DNA of 64,000 nucleotides from Actinomadura craniellae (GTDB lineage Bacteria; Actinomycetota; Actinomycetes; Streptosporangiales; Streptosporangiaceae): contig NZ_QLYX01000022.1 in NCBI RefSeq assembly GCF_003289645.1, positions 1 through 64,000 of the forward strand, in the 5' to 3' direction. Of this stretch, positions 7,947 to 16,125 are shown in pieces (the stretch's first letter is position 1; each line of letters begins with the position of its first letter). Under the pieces are notes generated by a model. That model ran no database searches. It was not told the origin of the DNA and saw only the letters and a list, made by a program, of their open reading frames with translations. The position numbers and the translations under genes were made by a program.

Positions 7947-8342
7947 GTGAAGTACATGCTGATGATGCAGTTCAGCGCGCAGTCCGACGTTCCCCCCATG
8001 GACACCTGGACGCCCGACGAGGTCAAGGCGCACATCGAGTTCATGCACGAGGTGAACCAGCGGCTCACCGAGACCGGGGAGCTCGTGGGCGGGGAGGGCC
8101 TGGCCGCTCCGGACCAGGCCAGGATCGTGCGCGCCGGAGGCGGTGCCCCCGTCGTCACCGACGGCCCCTACCCTGAGACGAAGGAGTTCCTGGTCGGCTT
8201 CTGGGTCATCGAGTGCGAGAGCCTGGAGCGGGCGACCGAGCGGGCCGCGTACATCTCGGCCGCGCCCGGCCCCGGCGGCGCGCCGCTGAACATGCCGATC
8301 GAGGTGCGCCAGGTGCTGTCGGGACCGCCCGAGGAGCTGTGA
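7947..8342 (+). CDS. DGPF/YCII-domain protein
   Basis: A 131-aa protein of the YCII-related (DGPF) family. The GTG at 7947 is chosen for the CGAGGAG site at about 7933-7939 and because KYMLMMQF is the normal family N-terminus. The family signature appears as VVTDGPYPETKEFLVGFWVIE in the middle, preceded by GELVGGEGLA. These small dimeric ferredoxin-like proteins are routinely encoded beside ECF42 sigma factors, as here, and are regarded as part of that regulon; their biochemical role is not established. The gene ends in TGA at 8340-8342, and the sigma factor continues in the same frame directly after it. Confidence 0.85.
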   Translation: MKYMLMMQFSAQSDVPPMDTWTPDEVKAHIEFMHEVNQRLTETGELVGGEGLAAPDQARIVRAGGGAPVVTDGPYPETKEFLVGFWVIECESLERATERAAYISAAPGPGGAPLNMPIEVRQVLSGPPEEL

Positions 8343-8345
8343 GCG

Positions 8346-9587
8346 CTGGACGATCCACCCGTCGACGACCTGCTGCGCGAGCTGGCGCCGCAGGTCGTCG
8401 GCGTGCTCACCCGGCGCTTCGGCGACTTCGCCACGGCCGAGGACGCCGTCCAGGAGGCGCTGCTGGACGCCGCGGCGCAGTGGCCCCGGGATGGCCTGCC
8501 CGGCAACCCGCGGGGCTGGCTCGTCCAGGTCGCCTACCGCCGGATGGTCGAGCAGGTGCGCGGCGAGCAGGCGCGCCGCCGCCGGGAGGAGCTGGCGGCG
8601 GCGCAGGCGTCCCCGGAGGGGTGGGCGGCGCCGCCGGCCGACGACGCGCTGGAGGCCGACCGGGACGACACGCTGAGCATGCTGTTCCTGTGCTGCCACC
8701 CGGCGCTGACCCCGGCCTCGGCGATCGCGCTGACCCTGCGGTCCGTGGGCGGCCTGACCACCGCCGAGATCGCCCGGGCCTTCATGGTGCCCGAGGCGAC
8801 CATGGCGCAGCGGATCAGCCGGGCCAAGCAGCGCATCAAGGCGTCCGGTGTCCCGTTCGGCATGCCGGCCCCCGAGGAGCGGGCGCGGCGGCTCGGCTCG
8901 GTGCTGCACGTGCTGTACCTCATCTTCAACGAGGGCTACGCGAGCAGCGCCGGCGCCGACCTGCACCGGGTGGAGCTGTCCCGCGAGGCGATCCGGCTGG
9001 CCCGGATGCTCCACGGCCTGCTCCCCGGTGACGGCGAGGCGGCCGGGCTGCTGGCGTTGATGCTGCTCACCGACGCCCGCCGCCCGGCCCGGACCGGCCC
9101 GGGCGGCGTCCCGATCCCGCTGGCCGAGCAGGACCGCGACCGGTGGGACGGGACGGCGATCGCCGAGGGGGTCGCGCTCGTCACCGCGGCCCTGGCCGGC
9201 GGTGCGGTCGGCCCCTACCAGCTCCAGGCGGCGATCGCCGCCGTCCACGACGAGGCGAAGACGGCCGAGGAGACCGACTGGCCGCAGATCCTGGCGCTGT
9301 ACGGCCTGCTGGAGCGGATGTCCGACAACCCGGTGGTCTCCCTCAACCGCGCCGTCGCCGCCGCCATGGTGCACGGCCCGGCCGCCGGCCTGGAACTGCT
9401 CGGCGCGCTGGAGCACCGCCTCGCCGACGGCCACCGCCTGCACGCGGCCCGGGCCCACCTGCTGGAGATGGCCGGCGACCGGCGGGCCGCCCGCGACGCC
9501 TACCGGACGGCGGCGGCCCGGGCGACGAACATCCCCGAACGCGACTACCTCACCACCCGCGCCGCCCGCCTCGCCGACGGCCCCTGA
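8346..9587 (+). CDS. ECF42-group RNA polymerase sigma factor
   Basis: About 413 aa. It has sigma2 (TRRFGDFATAEDAVQEALLD, NPRGWLVQVAYRRMVEQVR), sigma4 (TTAEIARAFMVPEATMAQRI) and the long TPR-like C-terminal extension of ECF42/SigJ-like factors (IFNEGYASS, DNPVVSLNRAVAAAMVHGP). No anti-sigma gene is nearby; the extension is thought to control activity. The start is a puzzle. By homology the protein should begin near LDDLLRELAPQVVGVLTRRF, but in frame between the DGPF stop and GTG 8403 there is no ATG, GTG or TTG. CTG 8346, 9 bases behind GAGGAG (8331-8336), is the best candidate. GTG 8403 would trim the first sigma2 helix. Read-through of the single TGA would give a DGPF-sigma fusion. Confidence 0.82.
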   Translation: MDDPPVDDLLRELAPQVVGVLTRRFGDFATAEDAVQEALLDAAAQWPRDGLPGNPRGWLVQVAYRRMVEQVRGEQARRRREELAAAQASPEGWAAPPADDALEADRDDTLSMLFLCCHPALTPASAIALTLRSVGGLTTAEIARAFMVPEATMAQRISRAKQRIKASGVPFGMPAPEERARRLGSVLHVLYLIFNEGYASSAGADLHRVELSREAIRLARMLHGLLPGDGEAAGLLALMLLTDARRPARTGPGGVPIPLAEQDRDRWDGTAIAEGVALVTAALAGGAVGPYQLQAAIAAVHDEAKTAEETDWPQILALYGLLERMSDNPVVSLNRAVAAAMVHGPAAGLELLGALEHRLADGHRLHAARAHLLEMAGDRRAARDAYRTAAARATNIPERDYLTTRAARLADGP

Positions 9588-9690
9588 CGAAGTGCGGCCA
9601 GCAGCCTCCTTGCGCGCCGGTGACGGCTGCGCCGGCCGGTTGCGTCCCTGAGTCTGCGCCTGCGCGTCCCCGGGCCTGCGCCTGCATGCA

Positions 9691-9811
9691 TGATCCTTCA
9701 GGATCCGGTGCGCTGGAGTGCCCCGGATGCTGAAGGATCAGCGGGCAAGAGCCCTGACCTGGTGATCCTTCAGCTTTCAGGGCGGTATAGCGCACCGGAC
9801 GCTGAAGGATC
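9691..9811. repeat. Two tandem palindromic repeat units (72-bp period)
   Basis: Unit 1: TGATCCTTCAG begins an 18-bp arm (9691-9708) that pairs with 9723-9740 with one mismatch around a 14-nt loop. Unit 2: GATCCTTCAGC (9764-9774) pairs perfectly with GCTGAAGGATC (9801-9811). The left arms start 72 bp apart and the loops share GGTGCGCTGGAGTGCC-like or GGTATAGCGCACCGG-like sequence. The units lie in the 285-bp gap between the convergent sigma and HATPase genes, as expected of REP-like intergenic elements or a bidirectional terminator. Short frames through them are not convincing genes. Confidence 0.6.
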
Positions 9812-9872
9812 TTCACGCCGGTGGCAGTTCCAAGGTCTACGTGAGCTGGGGTGCCGTCACCGGGTGATGCCC

Positions 9873-10673
9873 TCATGGGCGCGTCCATGAGCCGGTCGGC
9901 CGGGTGGTCTCTTCGGTGCGGCGGACGAGGTGTTCGGCCAGGTCCTGGAGGTCGAGCAGGGGGCGGCGGACCGGTCGGCCGTCGGTGTCGTTGAAGGTGA
10001 AGGCCGTGGGTTCGACGCGGATGTTCAGGCCGCAGGGGAGCGAGACCAGGGAGACGCCGGGGGCGTTGTTGATGAGGACTCTGTTCACGCCTCGGTAGGT
10101 GAGCAGTGTGCGGAGCCGTCCGGCGGCGTGGGCGGGGGCGAGCAGGCAGTCGCGGGGCCACGGGTCGGGGAGCGGGAAGGCGCACCAGACCGCCTTGCCG
10201 GGGATCAGGCGCTCGCCGAGGCGGGAGCGGGAGGGGTGGGCGCCCCAGCCGGCGGCGACGGCCGCGACGATGCCGAGCCCGCGACCGTGTTCGGCCAGGG
10301 GAACGGCGTCGGCCCGTGGAGAAGGTGCGGCCGGCAGGGGGAGACCGGTGCGGTCGGTGTCGAAGGCGGTGACGACCAGTTGCGGGCCGGGGTGGACGCG
10401 CGCCCAGGTCCACAACTCGGTCTGCGCCGCGGAGGTGCCGCGCCGGGTGGCGTGCAGCAGGGTGTTGGTGGCCAGTTCGGAGACGGCCAGGGTGGCGTCG
10501 TCGATCAGGTCGGCGGGCAGGCCGAGAGCCGCCATCGCGGCGCACAGGCGGGACCGGGCATAGGCCGCACAGGTCTCGTCGTCGGGCAGCCGCCAGGCGC
10601 ACGCGCCGCCGTACCGCAGGTGCCGGGGGTCGCCGACCGCCTGTCGGGGCGTCGGCGCCGGAGGGTTGGTCAT
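9873..10673 (-). CDS. ATP-binding protein, HATPase_c (anti-sigma-kinase-like)
   Basis: A 266-aa protein starting at ATG 10673. The first ~150 residues are the short GHKL ATPase common in actinomycetes beside XRE/DUF397 genes: N-box region DDATLAVSELATNTLLHATR, then FDTDRTGLP and the G-box EHGRGLGIVAAVAAGWG. Such proteins resemble RsbW/SpoIIAB kinases but usually lack a known target. Unusually it carries a further ~90 residues (RTLLTYRGVNRVLINNAPG to the end) not part of the typical fold. It diverges from the XRE gene across a 183-bp gap with an AT-rich palindrome, and the three genes HATPase/XRE/DUF397 form a recurring actinobacterial module. Confidence 0.8.
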   Translation of the reverse strand: MTNPPAPTPRQAVGDPRHLRYGGACAWRLPDDETCAAYARSRLCAAMAALGLPADLIDDATLAVSELATNTLLHATRRGTSAAQTELWTWARVHPGPQLVVTAFDTDRTGLPLPAAPSPRADAVPLAEHGRGLGIVAAVAAGWGAHPSRSRLGERLIPGKAVWCAFPLPDPWPRDCLLAPAHAAGRLRTLLTYRGVNRVLINNAPGVSLVSLPCGLNIRVEPTAFTFNDTDGRPVRRPLLDLQDLAEHLVRRTEETTRPTGSWTRP

Positions 10674-10794
10674 GCTCCACCACCAGGGGGAATGAGGCCG
10701 CACCTGCCTCGAAGGGATATGACCGGCGGGACGTGGCTTCCCGTCTGTGGTGGCATCGTGACGCACAGCCACACCCTTCGACAATGGATTCGGC

Positions 10795-10806
10795 AGAAAA
10801 TTTTCT
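10795..10806. promoter_or_regulatory. AT-rich palindrome in the HATPase/XRE divergent promoter
   Basis: AGAAAATTTTCT is a perfect 12-bp palindrome in an otherwise GC-rich genome, 51 bp before the XRE start and 122 bp before the HATPase start. It is a candidate operator for the XRE regulator. No experimental analogue is known to me. Confidence 0.45.
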
Positions 10807-10856
10807 CTTAAATCAAACGCCACGCAGACGCTCGGTTTCTGCGACAGACTGGCCGT

Positions 10857-11738
10857 ATGACGACCACGGGAAGCGGGCGGGGCGGAACATCGGCTCCCAC
10901 CGTGCGGTTGCGCCGCCTGGGCAGGGCGATGCGACGGATCCGGGAGACACGGCACCTCACCTTGGAGGAGGCCGGCGCCGGGATGGAACGCAGCATCTCC
11001 TCGCTGAGCAAGTTCGAGAACGGCCGCATCAAGCTCCCGGCCCGCGACGTGAAGGCCATGCTCGCCTTCTACGAGGTCGACGACCAGGCCACCTGCACGG
11101 CCCTGCTGACGCTCGCCCGCGACTCCCACAAGCGCGGCTGGTGGCAGCAGTACGGCGACGTGGTCACCCCGTCGTACGCCGACTTCATCAGCCTGGAAGC
11201 CGACGCCGCCGCGATCCGCGGCTTCGAGACCATCCTGATCCCAGGCCTGCTGCAAACCGAGGACTACGCCCGCGCTGTCATGACCGCGGTGCCAGGGTTG
11301 TCCGGCCCGCTGAACATCGACCAGCTCGTGGCCGTCCGGATGGCGCGGCGCTCGATCCTGGAACGAGAGAACCCGCCACGCATCTGGATGATCCTCGATG
11401 AAGCGGCGCTCCATCGCCACATCGGCGGAGCAGGCGTCATGCGCTCACAGCTCCTGCATGTCATCGAAATCGCAGAACTCGACCATGTCGTTGTACAGGT
11501 CATGCCTTACGAAGGCGGCGCACACGCCGGTACCGCAGGTCCCTTCACCATCCTGGAGTTTCCCGAGCTGGCAGATCTGGATGTCGTATTGGTCGAGTCC
11601 TTGACCAGCGGCCTGTATCTGGAAACCGAGGATGAGATACGCCGGTATAATCTGGTATTCGACCACTTGCGCATGTCTGCGCTGCCTGAGGCAGCCTCCA
11701 AAAAGCTGATCAGGCAGGTCGCCCAGAAACTTCAATGA
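10857..11738 (+). CDS. XRE-family regulator with DUF5753 domain
   Basis: A 293-aa regulator. The N-terminal helix-turn-helix (RRIRETRHLTLEEAGAGM and SISSLSKFENGRIKLPAR) about residues 25-60 is followed by the DUF5753 ligand/partner domain, recognised from IPGLLQTEDYARAVM, VRMARRSIL and LDEAALHRHIGG and by VMPYEGGAHAGTAGPFTILEF. This is the BldB/WhiJ-associated XRE class of actinomycetes that works with small DUF397 proteins, one of which overlaps or follows at once. The start has no ribosome site and may be leaderless. Low-GC codons toward the 3' end (about 11400-11720) stand out from the neighbours and may mark horizontal spread, which is usual for this gene family. Confidence 0.88.
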   Translation: MTTTGSGRGGTSAPTVRLRRLGRAMRRIRETRHLTLEEAGAGMERSISSLSKFENGRIKLPARDVKAMLAFYEVDDQATCTALLTLARDSHKRGWWQQYGDVVTPSYADFISLEADAAAIRGFETILIPGLLQTEDYARAVMTAVPGLSGPLNIDQLVAVRMARRSILERENPPRIWMILDEAALHRHIGGAGVMRSQLLHVIEIAELDHVVVQVMPYEGGAHAGTAGPFTILEFPELADLDVVLVESLTSGLYLETEDEIRRYNLVFDHLRMSALPEAASKKLIRQVAQKLQ

Positions 11739-11755
11739 CGGGAGAGTGCAGCGGC

Positions 11756-11959
11756 ATGACCGAGCTCGATCCGTCGGTGGCCGCCTGGCGCAAGAGCAGC
11801 CGAAGCACCGCCGAACACAACTGCGTCGAGACCGCCCGGTTGGCCGACCGTATCGGCGTCCGTGACTCCACAACCCCCGAGACCGGCCACCTCACTTTGA
11901 CCCCGTCCGCCTGGACCTTCCTCACCACCCGTATCAAGGCCGGCGAACTCGACCTGTGA
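11756..11959 (+). CDS. DUF397 small protein
   Basis: A 67-aa protein of the DUF397 family, partner of DUF5753 XRE regulators. It has the diagnostic VAAWRKSSRSTAEHNCVE start, the VRDSTTPETGHLTLTPSAW middle (normally VRDSK...L.F....W) and a short helical end. ATG 11756 follows GGAGAG (11741-11746); an upstream ATG at 11735 overlaps the XRE stop in ATGA and would add seven residues. Either way the pair is translationally linked. Proteins of this type are thought to modulate the XRE partner. Confidence 0.88.
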   Translation: MTELDPSVAAWRKSSRSTAEHNCVETARLADRIGVRDSTTPETGHLTLTPSAWTFLTTRIKAGELDL

Positions 11960-12079
11960 CCGCTGGCACTCGACCCGGGACACCGCAGAGGCCCCTGACC
12001 TCGCTTCGGGACGGGACGCGGGCAGTCGAACGACACCGTGGTTGAACGATCGTCCGGTTCCTCGCGAGGCGGCGGGCCG

Positions 12080-12319
12080 TCAGCGGACGAGGTCCGCGTA
12101 GTTGCGCATCCGGGCCGCGGCCTCGGCCAGGTCGGTGGAGGCCACCACGCAGGCCGTGATGTGGGCGTTCATCGTCTCGTACAGCCAGGGCGGGGCGGCG
12201 TCGTGCGCGCGCAGCCGGGCCGCGAGGTCGCGCAGCCGGACGGCACACTCGGCGAGCGCGTCGGCGTCGGCGCCCAGGGTGTGCGCGTGGGCCAGCAGGG
12301 CGGTGGAGTCCGCAGGCAT
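12080..12319 (-). CDS. Small helical-hairpin protein (WXG100-like), end of the oxylipin-type operon
   Basis: A 79-aa protein with a perfect GAAGGAGG ribosome site. It is predicted to be two amphipathic alpha-helices (ADADALAECAVRLRDLAARL and MNAHITACVVASTDLAEAA) joined by a turn containing APPWLYE, reminiscent of Esx/WXG100 proteins although the WXG motif is not intact. It starts 46 bp after the stop of the lipase-like gene and is the last gene of the minus-strand operon starting at 17439. An Esx-like partner for the upstream lipase, whose own N-terminus is also helical, is possible; no type VII secretion genes are in the window. Confidence 0.6.
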   Translation of the reverse strand: MPADSTALLAHAHTLGADADALAECAVRLRDLAARLRAHDAAPPWLYETMNAHITACVVASTDLAEAAARMRNYADLVR

Positions 12320-12365
12320 CGGAACCTCCTTCGGATCAGCCGGCCAGCGCTCAACCGGTCGGCGC

Positions 12366-14519
12366 TCAACCGGTCAGCACGGGAACGCCCGCGCCCCGGC
12401 GAGTCTGGTGGGCGGGGGCGGTCAGGCACAGCAGCGGGCGGGCGCCGTCCAAGCCAAGGTCGCGCAGGTGCCGTGCCAGGGGGTGGTCGGAGGTTCCGGC
12501 CGTGAGCCGGGCCCGGGGCAGCGGGTGGGCGCGGCCCCGGCCCCAGGACTCCACGCAGGAGCGCAGCGCGGTGCCGTCCCGGTGGGAGTAGACGACGAGG
12601 TCCCGGTCCATGGTCGGGAACCACGGGCCGAGCGGCCCGTGCAACGTCATGATCACGTCGTCGGGGGTGCCGGCCGCGACGCGGGCGGAACGGCCGCCGA
12701 CCCTGACGTACAGCGGGGCGGTGCCGGCCGCGTGCCCCCAGATCTCCCGGGCGGCGGCGCACGCCGCGTCGGTGCTGAGCACCGTGTCGACGAACCGGGT
12801 GCCGGAGCGGCGGTGCTCGGCGGGCCGGAAGATGTCGCGCCAGATCTGCAGCGGCCGGGGCCGCCACGGGTCGTGCACGACGACCCCGAGGTCGACCTCG
12901 CGGTAGCCGCCCAGGCTGGTCCGCCGGTTCTCGAAGGCGTGGATCGCCACCAGGGCCCGGCCGCCCACCTGGACGGGGCGGCCGGGCGCCGCCGCGCCCA
13001 GCAACTCCGCCGCGGCTTCGGCGTCGGCGGCGAAGTAGGCGGTGAGGACGCCGCCCTCGTGGCATCTGACCGGCAACTCGACCGGCCCGCCCGCGGTCTC
13101 CACCTGGTGGGTCGGCACGGTCAGGAAGGGGAAGCCGTCGGGGTACGGGGGGCGGTCGTAGAGCCGGTAGACCTGGGATCGGGTGACCCGGCCGCGGTAC
13201 GGCTCCAGGTTGCGGTCGATCTCGGCGCGGGCCTCGGGGAGGTCGTGGGCGAGGTTGGCCGCGTAGTGCTCGACGCTGTGGCAGGCCGGGAACAGGTGGG
13301 TGGGGTCGGTGTAGTCCACCACGTACCAGCCGGGGTGCAGGTCGAAGCAGGTGCCCGCGCCCTGCCCGTCGAGGCTGGGGATGATGTCGTGCTGGTTGGT
13401 GACGCTGGCGACCCAGGTGTGCGGGGACGCGGGGCGTTTGAAGTCGACCGGCGACCCGACGGCCACGGCGTGGGTGACGGTGTAGCGGGCGCAGAACGCG
13501 GGGTCCTGCGCCAAGCTCATGATCGCCGCCCCGCCCGCGCTGTGCCCGATCAGCGCGATCTCGGCACCGGCGGGGACACCGAAGTCGTCGATCGCCCGGA
13601 CCAGGGAGCGGCTGTAGGGGGCGCTGTCCAGCAGGGTGCTGCTGAAGGCGCCGAGCAGGTCGCCGGGCGATTCGTCGTCGGGCTTGCCGATCTTCATTCC
13701 GGGGGCCTGGACGACGTAGCGTTCCACCCCGTCCGGCCCCCGCACGGCCTGCACCAGAGCCCGGCCGGTGGGGCCGATGGCGGCGAGGTTGGCCAGGAAG
13801 TCCAGCAGCGACCCGCCGCCGCTCAGCAGCGCGGCCTCTGCGGGGGACGGGTCGGCCCGGCGGGCGGCGCCCTCCCCGACGTCGAGGACCGCTATCGCCC
13901 GGTTGCTCAGCCCGGTGATCGGGTCGGCGCTGGCCGTGCGCACCCCGGACGCGATCAGCCAGGCCGTGTTGTCGTTCAGCGGGTTCTGGTCGAGCAGGGC
14001 CCGCAGCGCGAGGATCTCACCGAAGATCGGGGCGATGGCGGTGAGCGCGCGCGCCGCGCCCCGGTCGCGCACCAGGGCGCACAGTGCCCGGGCCGACTCG
14101 ATGTCACGGTCGGCCGCGACGGCCTCGTTGAGCCGGCGCACCATCGGGTCCTCGGCCAGTTCCGGGTTCTCCAGGGTCACGGCGGTGATGCGCAGCCGGA
14201 GCGAGGTCGTCATGACCCGGACGGCCAGGCTCTCGGCACCGGCCATGCCGCCGAGCCGGGCGCCGAGGGTGCCGAGCCGGCCGCCGGCCACGGCGTGCCC
14301 CAGCCCGCCGCGGTCGGTCACCGCGCGCAGCAGCGCACGGTGGGCCCGCCCGCCGACGGCCGGGGCGCGGGGCAGGGCGCCGAGGACGCTGCCGTCGGCC
14401 AGGGCCGCCGTGGCGTGCACCGACGCCTCGCGGAGCACCACCGCGACGTCGGCCAGTTCGCGGGCGGCGGCGCGCAGCGGGCGGGCCGCCTCGTCGGGGG
14501 ACGGAGGGGAAGCGGTCAC
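12366..14519 (-). CDS. Lipase-like alpha/beta hydrolase fused to an acetoacetate-decarboxylase-like domain
   Basis: A 717-aa protein from GTG 14519, with GGAG six bases before. Residues 1-~200 are alanine-rich helices. Then comes an alpha/beta hydrolase: the nucleophile serine in ALIGHSAGGAAIMS near residue 327, candidate acid in VTNQHDIIPSLDG, and candidate base in CHSVEHYAANL, the order of class 3 lipases. From about residue 460, DRPPYPDGFPFLTVPTHQVE to YREVDLGVVVHDP and FVDTVLSTDAACAAAREIWG reads like the acetoacetate decarboxylase superfamily, a fold also used by non-decarboxylating enzymes; the Schiff-base lysine is not obvious. The gene lies 17 bp after the cyclooxygenase-like gene. In this context it may release a fatty acid from lipid and act on an oxidised product. 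I know of no described enzyme with this architecture. Confidence 0.68.
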   Translation of the reverse strand: MTASPPSPDEAARPLRAAARELADVAVVLREASVHATAALADGSVLGALPRAPAVGGRAHRALLRAVTDRGGLGHAVAGGRLGTLGARLGGMAGAESLAVRVMTTSLRLRITAVTLENPELAEDPMVRRLNEAVAADRDIESARALCALVRDRGAARALTAIAPIFGEILALRALLDQNPLNDNTAWLIASGVRTASADPITGLSNRAIAVLDVGEGAARRADPSPAEAALLSGGGSLLDFLANLAAIGPTGRALVQAVRGPDGVERYVVQAPGMKIGKPDDESPGDLLGAFSSTLLDSAPYSRSLVRAIDDFGVPAGAEIALIGHSAGGAAIMSLAQDPAFCARYTVTHAVAVGSPVDFKRPASPHTWVASVTNQHDIIPSLDGQGAGTCFDLHPGWYVVDYTDPTHLFPACHSVEHYAANLAHDLPEARAEIDRNLEPYRGRVTRSQVYRLYDRPPYPDGFPFLTVPTHQVETAGGPVELPVRCHEGGVLTAYFAADAEAAAELLGAAAPGRPVQVGGRALVAIHAFENRRTSLGGYREVDLGVVVHDPWRPRPLQIWRDIFRPAEHRRSGTRFVDTVLSTDAACAAAREIWGHAAGTAPLYVRVGGRSARVAAGTPDDVIMTLHGPLGPWFPTMDRDLVVYSHRDGTALRSCVESWGRGRAHPLPRARLTAGTSDHPLARHLRDLGLDGARPLLCLTAPAHQTRRGAGVPVLTG

Positions 14520-14536
14520 GGGGACTCCAGAGGTGC

Positions 14537-16123
14537 TCAGCGCGCGCCGCGCCAGGTCATGCTCACGAAACGGGGCTGCGGGTCCTCGGGGACATTGCGG
14601 TGGAGCACGTCCGACAGCGTGCGCGTGGTGGCGATGATCTTCATGCCGAGCGGGGAGAAGGTCTCCGCGTTCAGCACCCGGGGGGCCAGCAGCGGGTTGG
14701 TCAGCGCCTGGGAGAACGCGTCGATCGCGATGATCTTGGTGAGCAGGGGTGGCAGCACGGCCTGCGGCGACCCCGGCTCCTCGGCGAACAGGCCCACGTA
14801 CAGGTCGAGGTCGTCCACGCTCCGGTAGAGGTCGCGCAGCGCTTCGCTGACCCGGGGATCGCCGGAGACCTGCTCGAAGCGGCGCACCCGGGGGAAGCGG
14901 CAGTGCGCCCGGTAGTCGTTGTAGGGGGCGAGTTGGAGGGCGCGCGAGTCGGCGATGCTCGCGACGTCCACATCGCGCAGGCCCGGATCGGTGTTGAACA
15001 GGCAGATGCGCCCGGCCCGCTGCTCGGAGGCGTCCTCGAAGAGCCGGCCCAGCCCCACCTCGGGGATGAGCGCCGAGCCGAACAGGGTCTCGGCGACCGG
15101 CGTCTCCCTGCCGCCGACGTCGAGCGTGGAGGGGATCAGGCTGTGCCAGCGGTACACCAGGTTGAACTCGACCGAGGCCCAGTTCTCCCGGTGCCAGGGC
15201 ACCCGCTCCAGATGGGTGCTGAGCCTGGGGTCCAGGACGAACCGGAAGTGGTACGGCGTGATGTGGTTGATGTACTCCTCGACCACCAGTTTGATCACCA
15301 GGGTGATGATAATGTTGCGCGCCGTCTGGAAGAGGCGCTCGTCGTCCCAGTCGCGGTAGTGCTCGGCCAGCAGGCGCGCCACCCGGTTGTGCTCGCGCAG
15401 GAAGAGCACGGTGAGCATGGTGAAGCCGACCTGGACGTTCCCCCGGTCGCCGCCGAGCGCGAACAGGGTGTCGCGCCGGGCCTCGGGCAGCATCTCGAAG
15501 CGGACCACGCTCAGGTCCGCGAACTCGGGCTTGATCTTCCCCTGCTCGCACAGGTACGGGGGGAACTCGCCGCCGTTGACGATCTGGCTCTTGAGCAGGC
15601 CGCCCTCGAAGGTCCGGACGGCGGCCGTCGCCGTGGCGTCGAGCCCGTACAGCGGGTTCAGGTCGATGTGGTGGTTGGAGGTGCTCCGGCGCGGGTCGCG
15701 GGGCTCGCTGACGTCGCTGCGCAGGAACCCGTCGGTGAACCACTGGGCGAAGTAGGCGAACAGCACCGTCGACTTCGGGCACGGGATCATGCTGTCGCCC
15801 CGGGTGAAGAGGTCCGCGGCGCGCTCCACCGGCGGCCGGCCGCTCTCCTGGTCCGGGACGGGCGGCAGATGCCGGCCGCTGTAGGTCCGGTCGGTCAGCG
15901 AGGCCCACGAGGTGTAGGGGGCCATGGTGCTGAGCGGTTCGGGGCGCCCGGGCATCTCGCGGATCGCCTGGTCGATCAGGGTGGCGTTGAGGCGCCGCCG
16001 CACGGGCTGGACGCGCTGGGCGGCGTTCCACAGCGGCCGCCCGTGCGTCAGGGCCAGGAACCTGAGCCGGTTGACCGCACCGTCGGTGGCGATGCTGCGG
16101 GCCTTGGTCTGCTTGTCGGCCAT
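14537..16123 (-). CDS. Cyclooxygenase-like haem peroxidase (animal haem peroxidase family)
   Basis: A 528-aa protein that aligns by eye with prostaglandin H synthase through most of its catalytic domain: STVLFAYFAQWFTDGF, HHIDLNPLYGLD, FLREHNRVARLL, DERLFQTARNIIIT, VEEYINHITPYHF and EFNLVYRWHSLIPSTL. The catalytic tyrosine (Y324, like COX Tyr385) and proximal haem histidine (H327, like His388) are both kept, and so is distal Q127 (Gln203). The distal histidine His207 position is aspartate (D131), and COX Ser530 is absent. This predicts fatty-acid dioxygenase chemistry with weak or no peroxidase half-reaction. ATG 16123 sits 2 bp after the P450 stop, with AGAAGGGA inside the P450 end. P450 and peroxidase are thus co-translated, as in the fused fungal Ppo/linoleate diol synthases. 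Confidence 0.82.
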   Translation of the reverse strand: MADKQTKARSIATDGAVNRLRFLALTHGRPLWNAAQRVQPVRRRLNATLIDQAIREMPGRPEPLSTMAPYTSWASLTDRTYSGRHLPPVPDQESGRPPVERAADLFTRGDSMIPCPKSTVLFAYFAQWFTDGFLRSDVSEPRDPRRSTSNHHIDLNPLYGLDATATAAVRTFEGGLLKSQIVNGGEFPPYLCEQGKIKPEFADLSVVRFEMLPEARRDTLFALGGDRGNVQVGFTMLTVLFLREHNRVARLLAEHYRDWDDERLFQTARNIIITLVIKLVVEEYINHITPYHFRFVLDPRLSTHLERVPWHRENWASVEFNLVYRWHSLIPSTLDVGGRETPVAETLFGSALIPEVGLGRLFEDASEQRAGRICLFNTDPGLRDVDVASIADSRALQLAPYNDYRAHCRFPRVRRFEQVSGDPRVSEALRDLYRSVDDLDLYVGLFAEEPGSPQAVLPPLLTKIIAIDAFSQALTNPLLAPRVLNAETFSPLGMKIIATTRTLSDVLHRNVPEDPQPRFVSMTWRGAR

Positions 16124-16125
16124 GC

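Noticed and set aside
9550-9890. Small proteins encoded across the palindromic repeats
   Set aside because: The repeated peptide patterns arise on both strands from the 72-bp repeat period (a multiple of three), and there is no ribosome site; the DNA palindromes explain the pattern.
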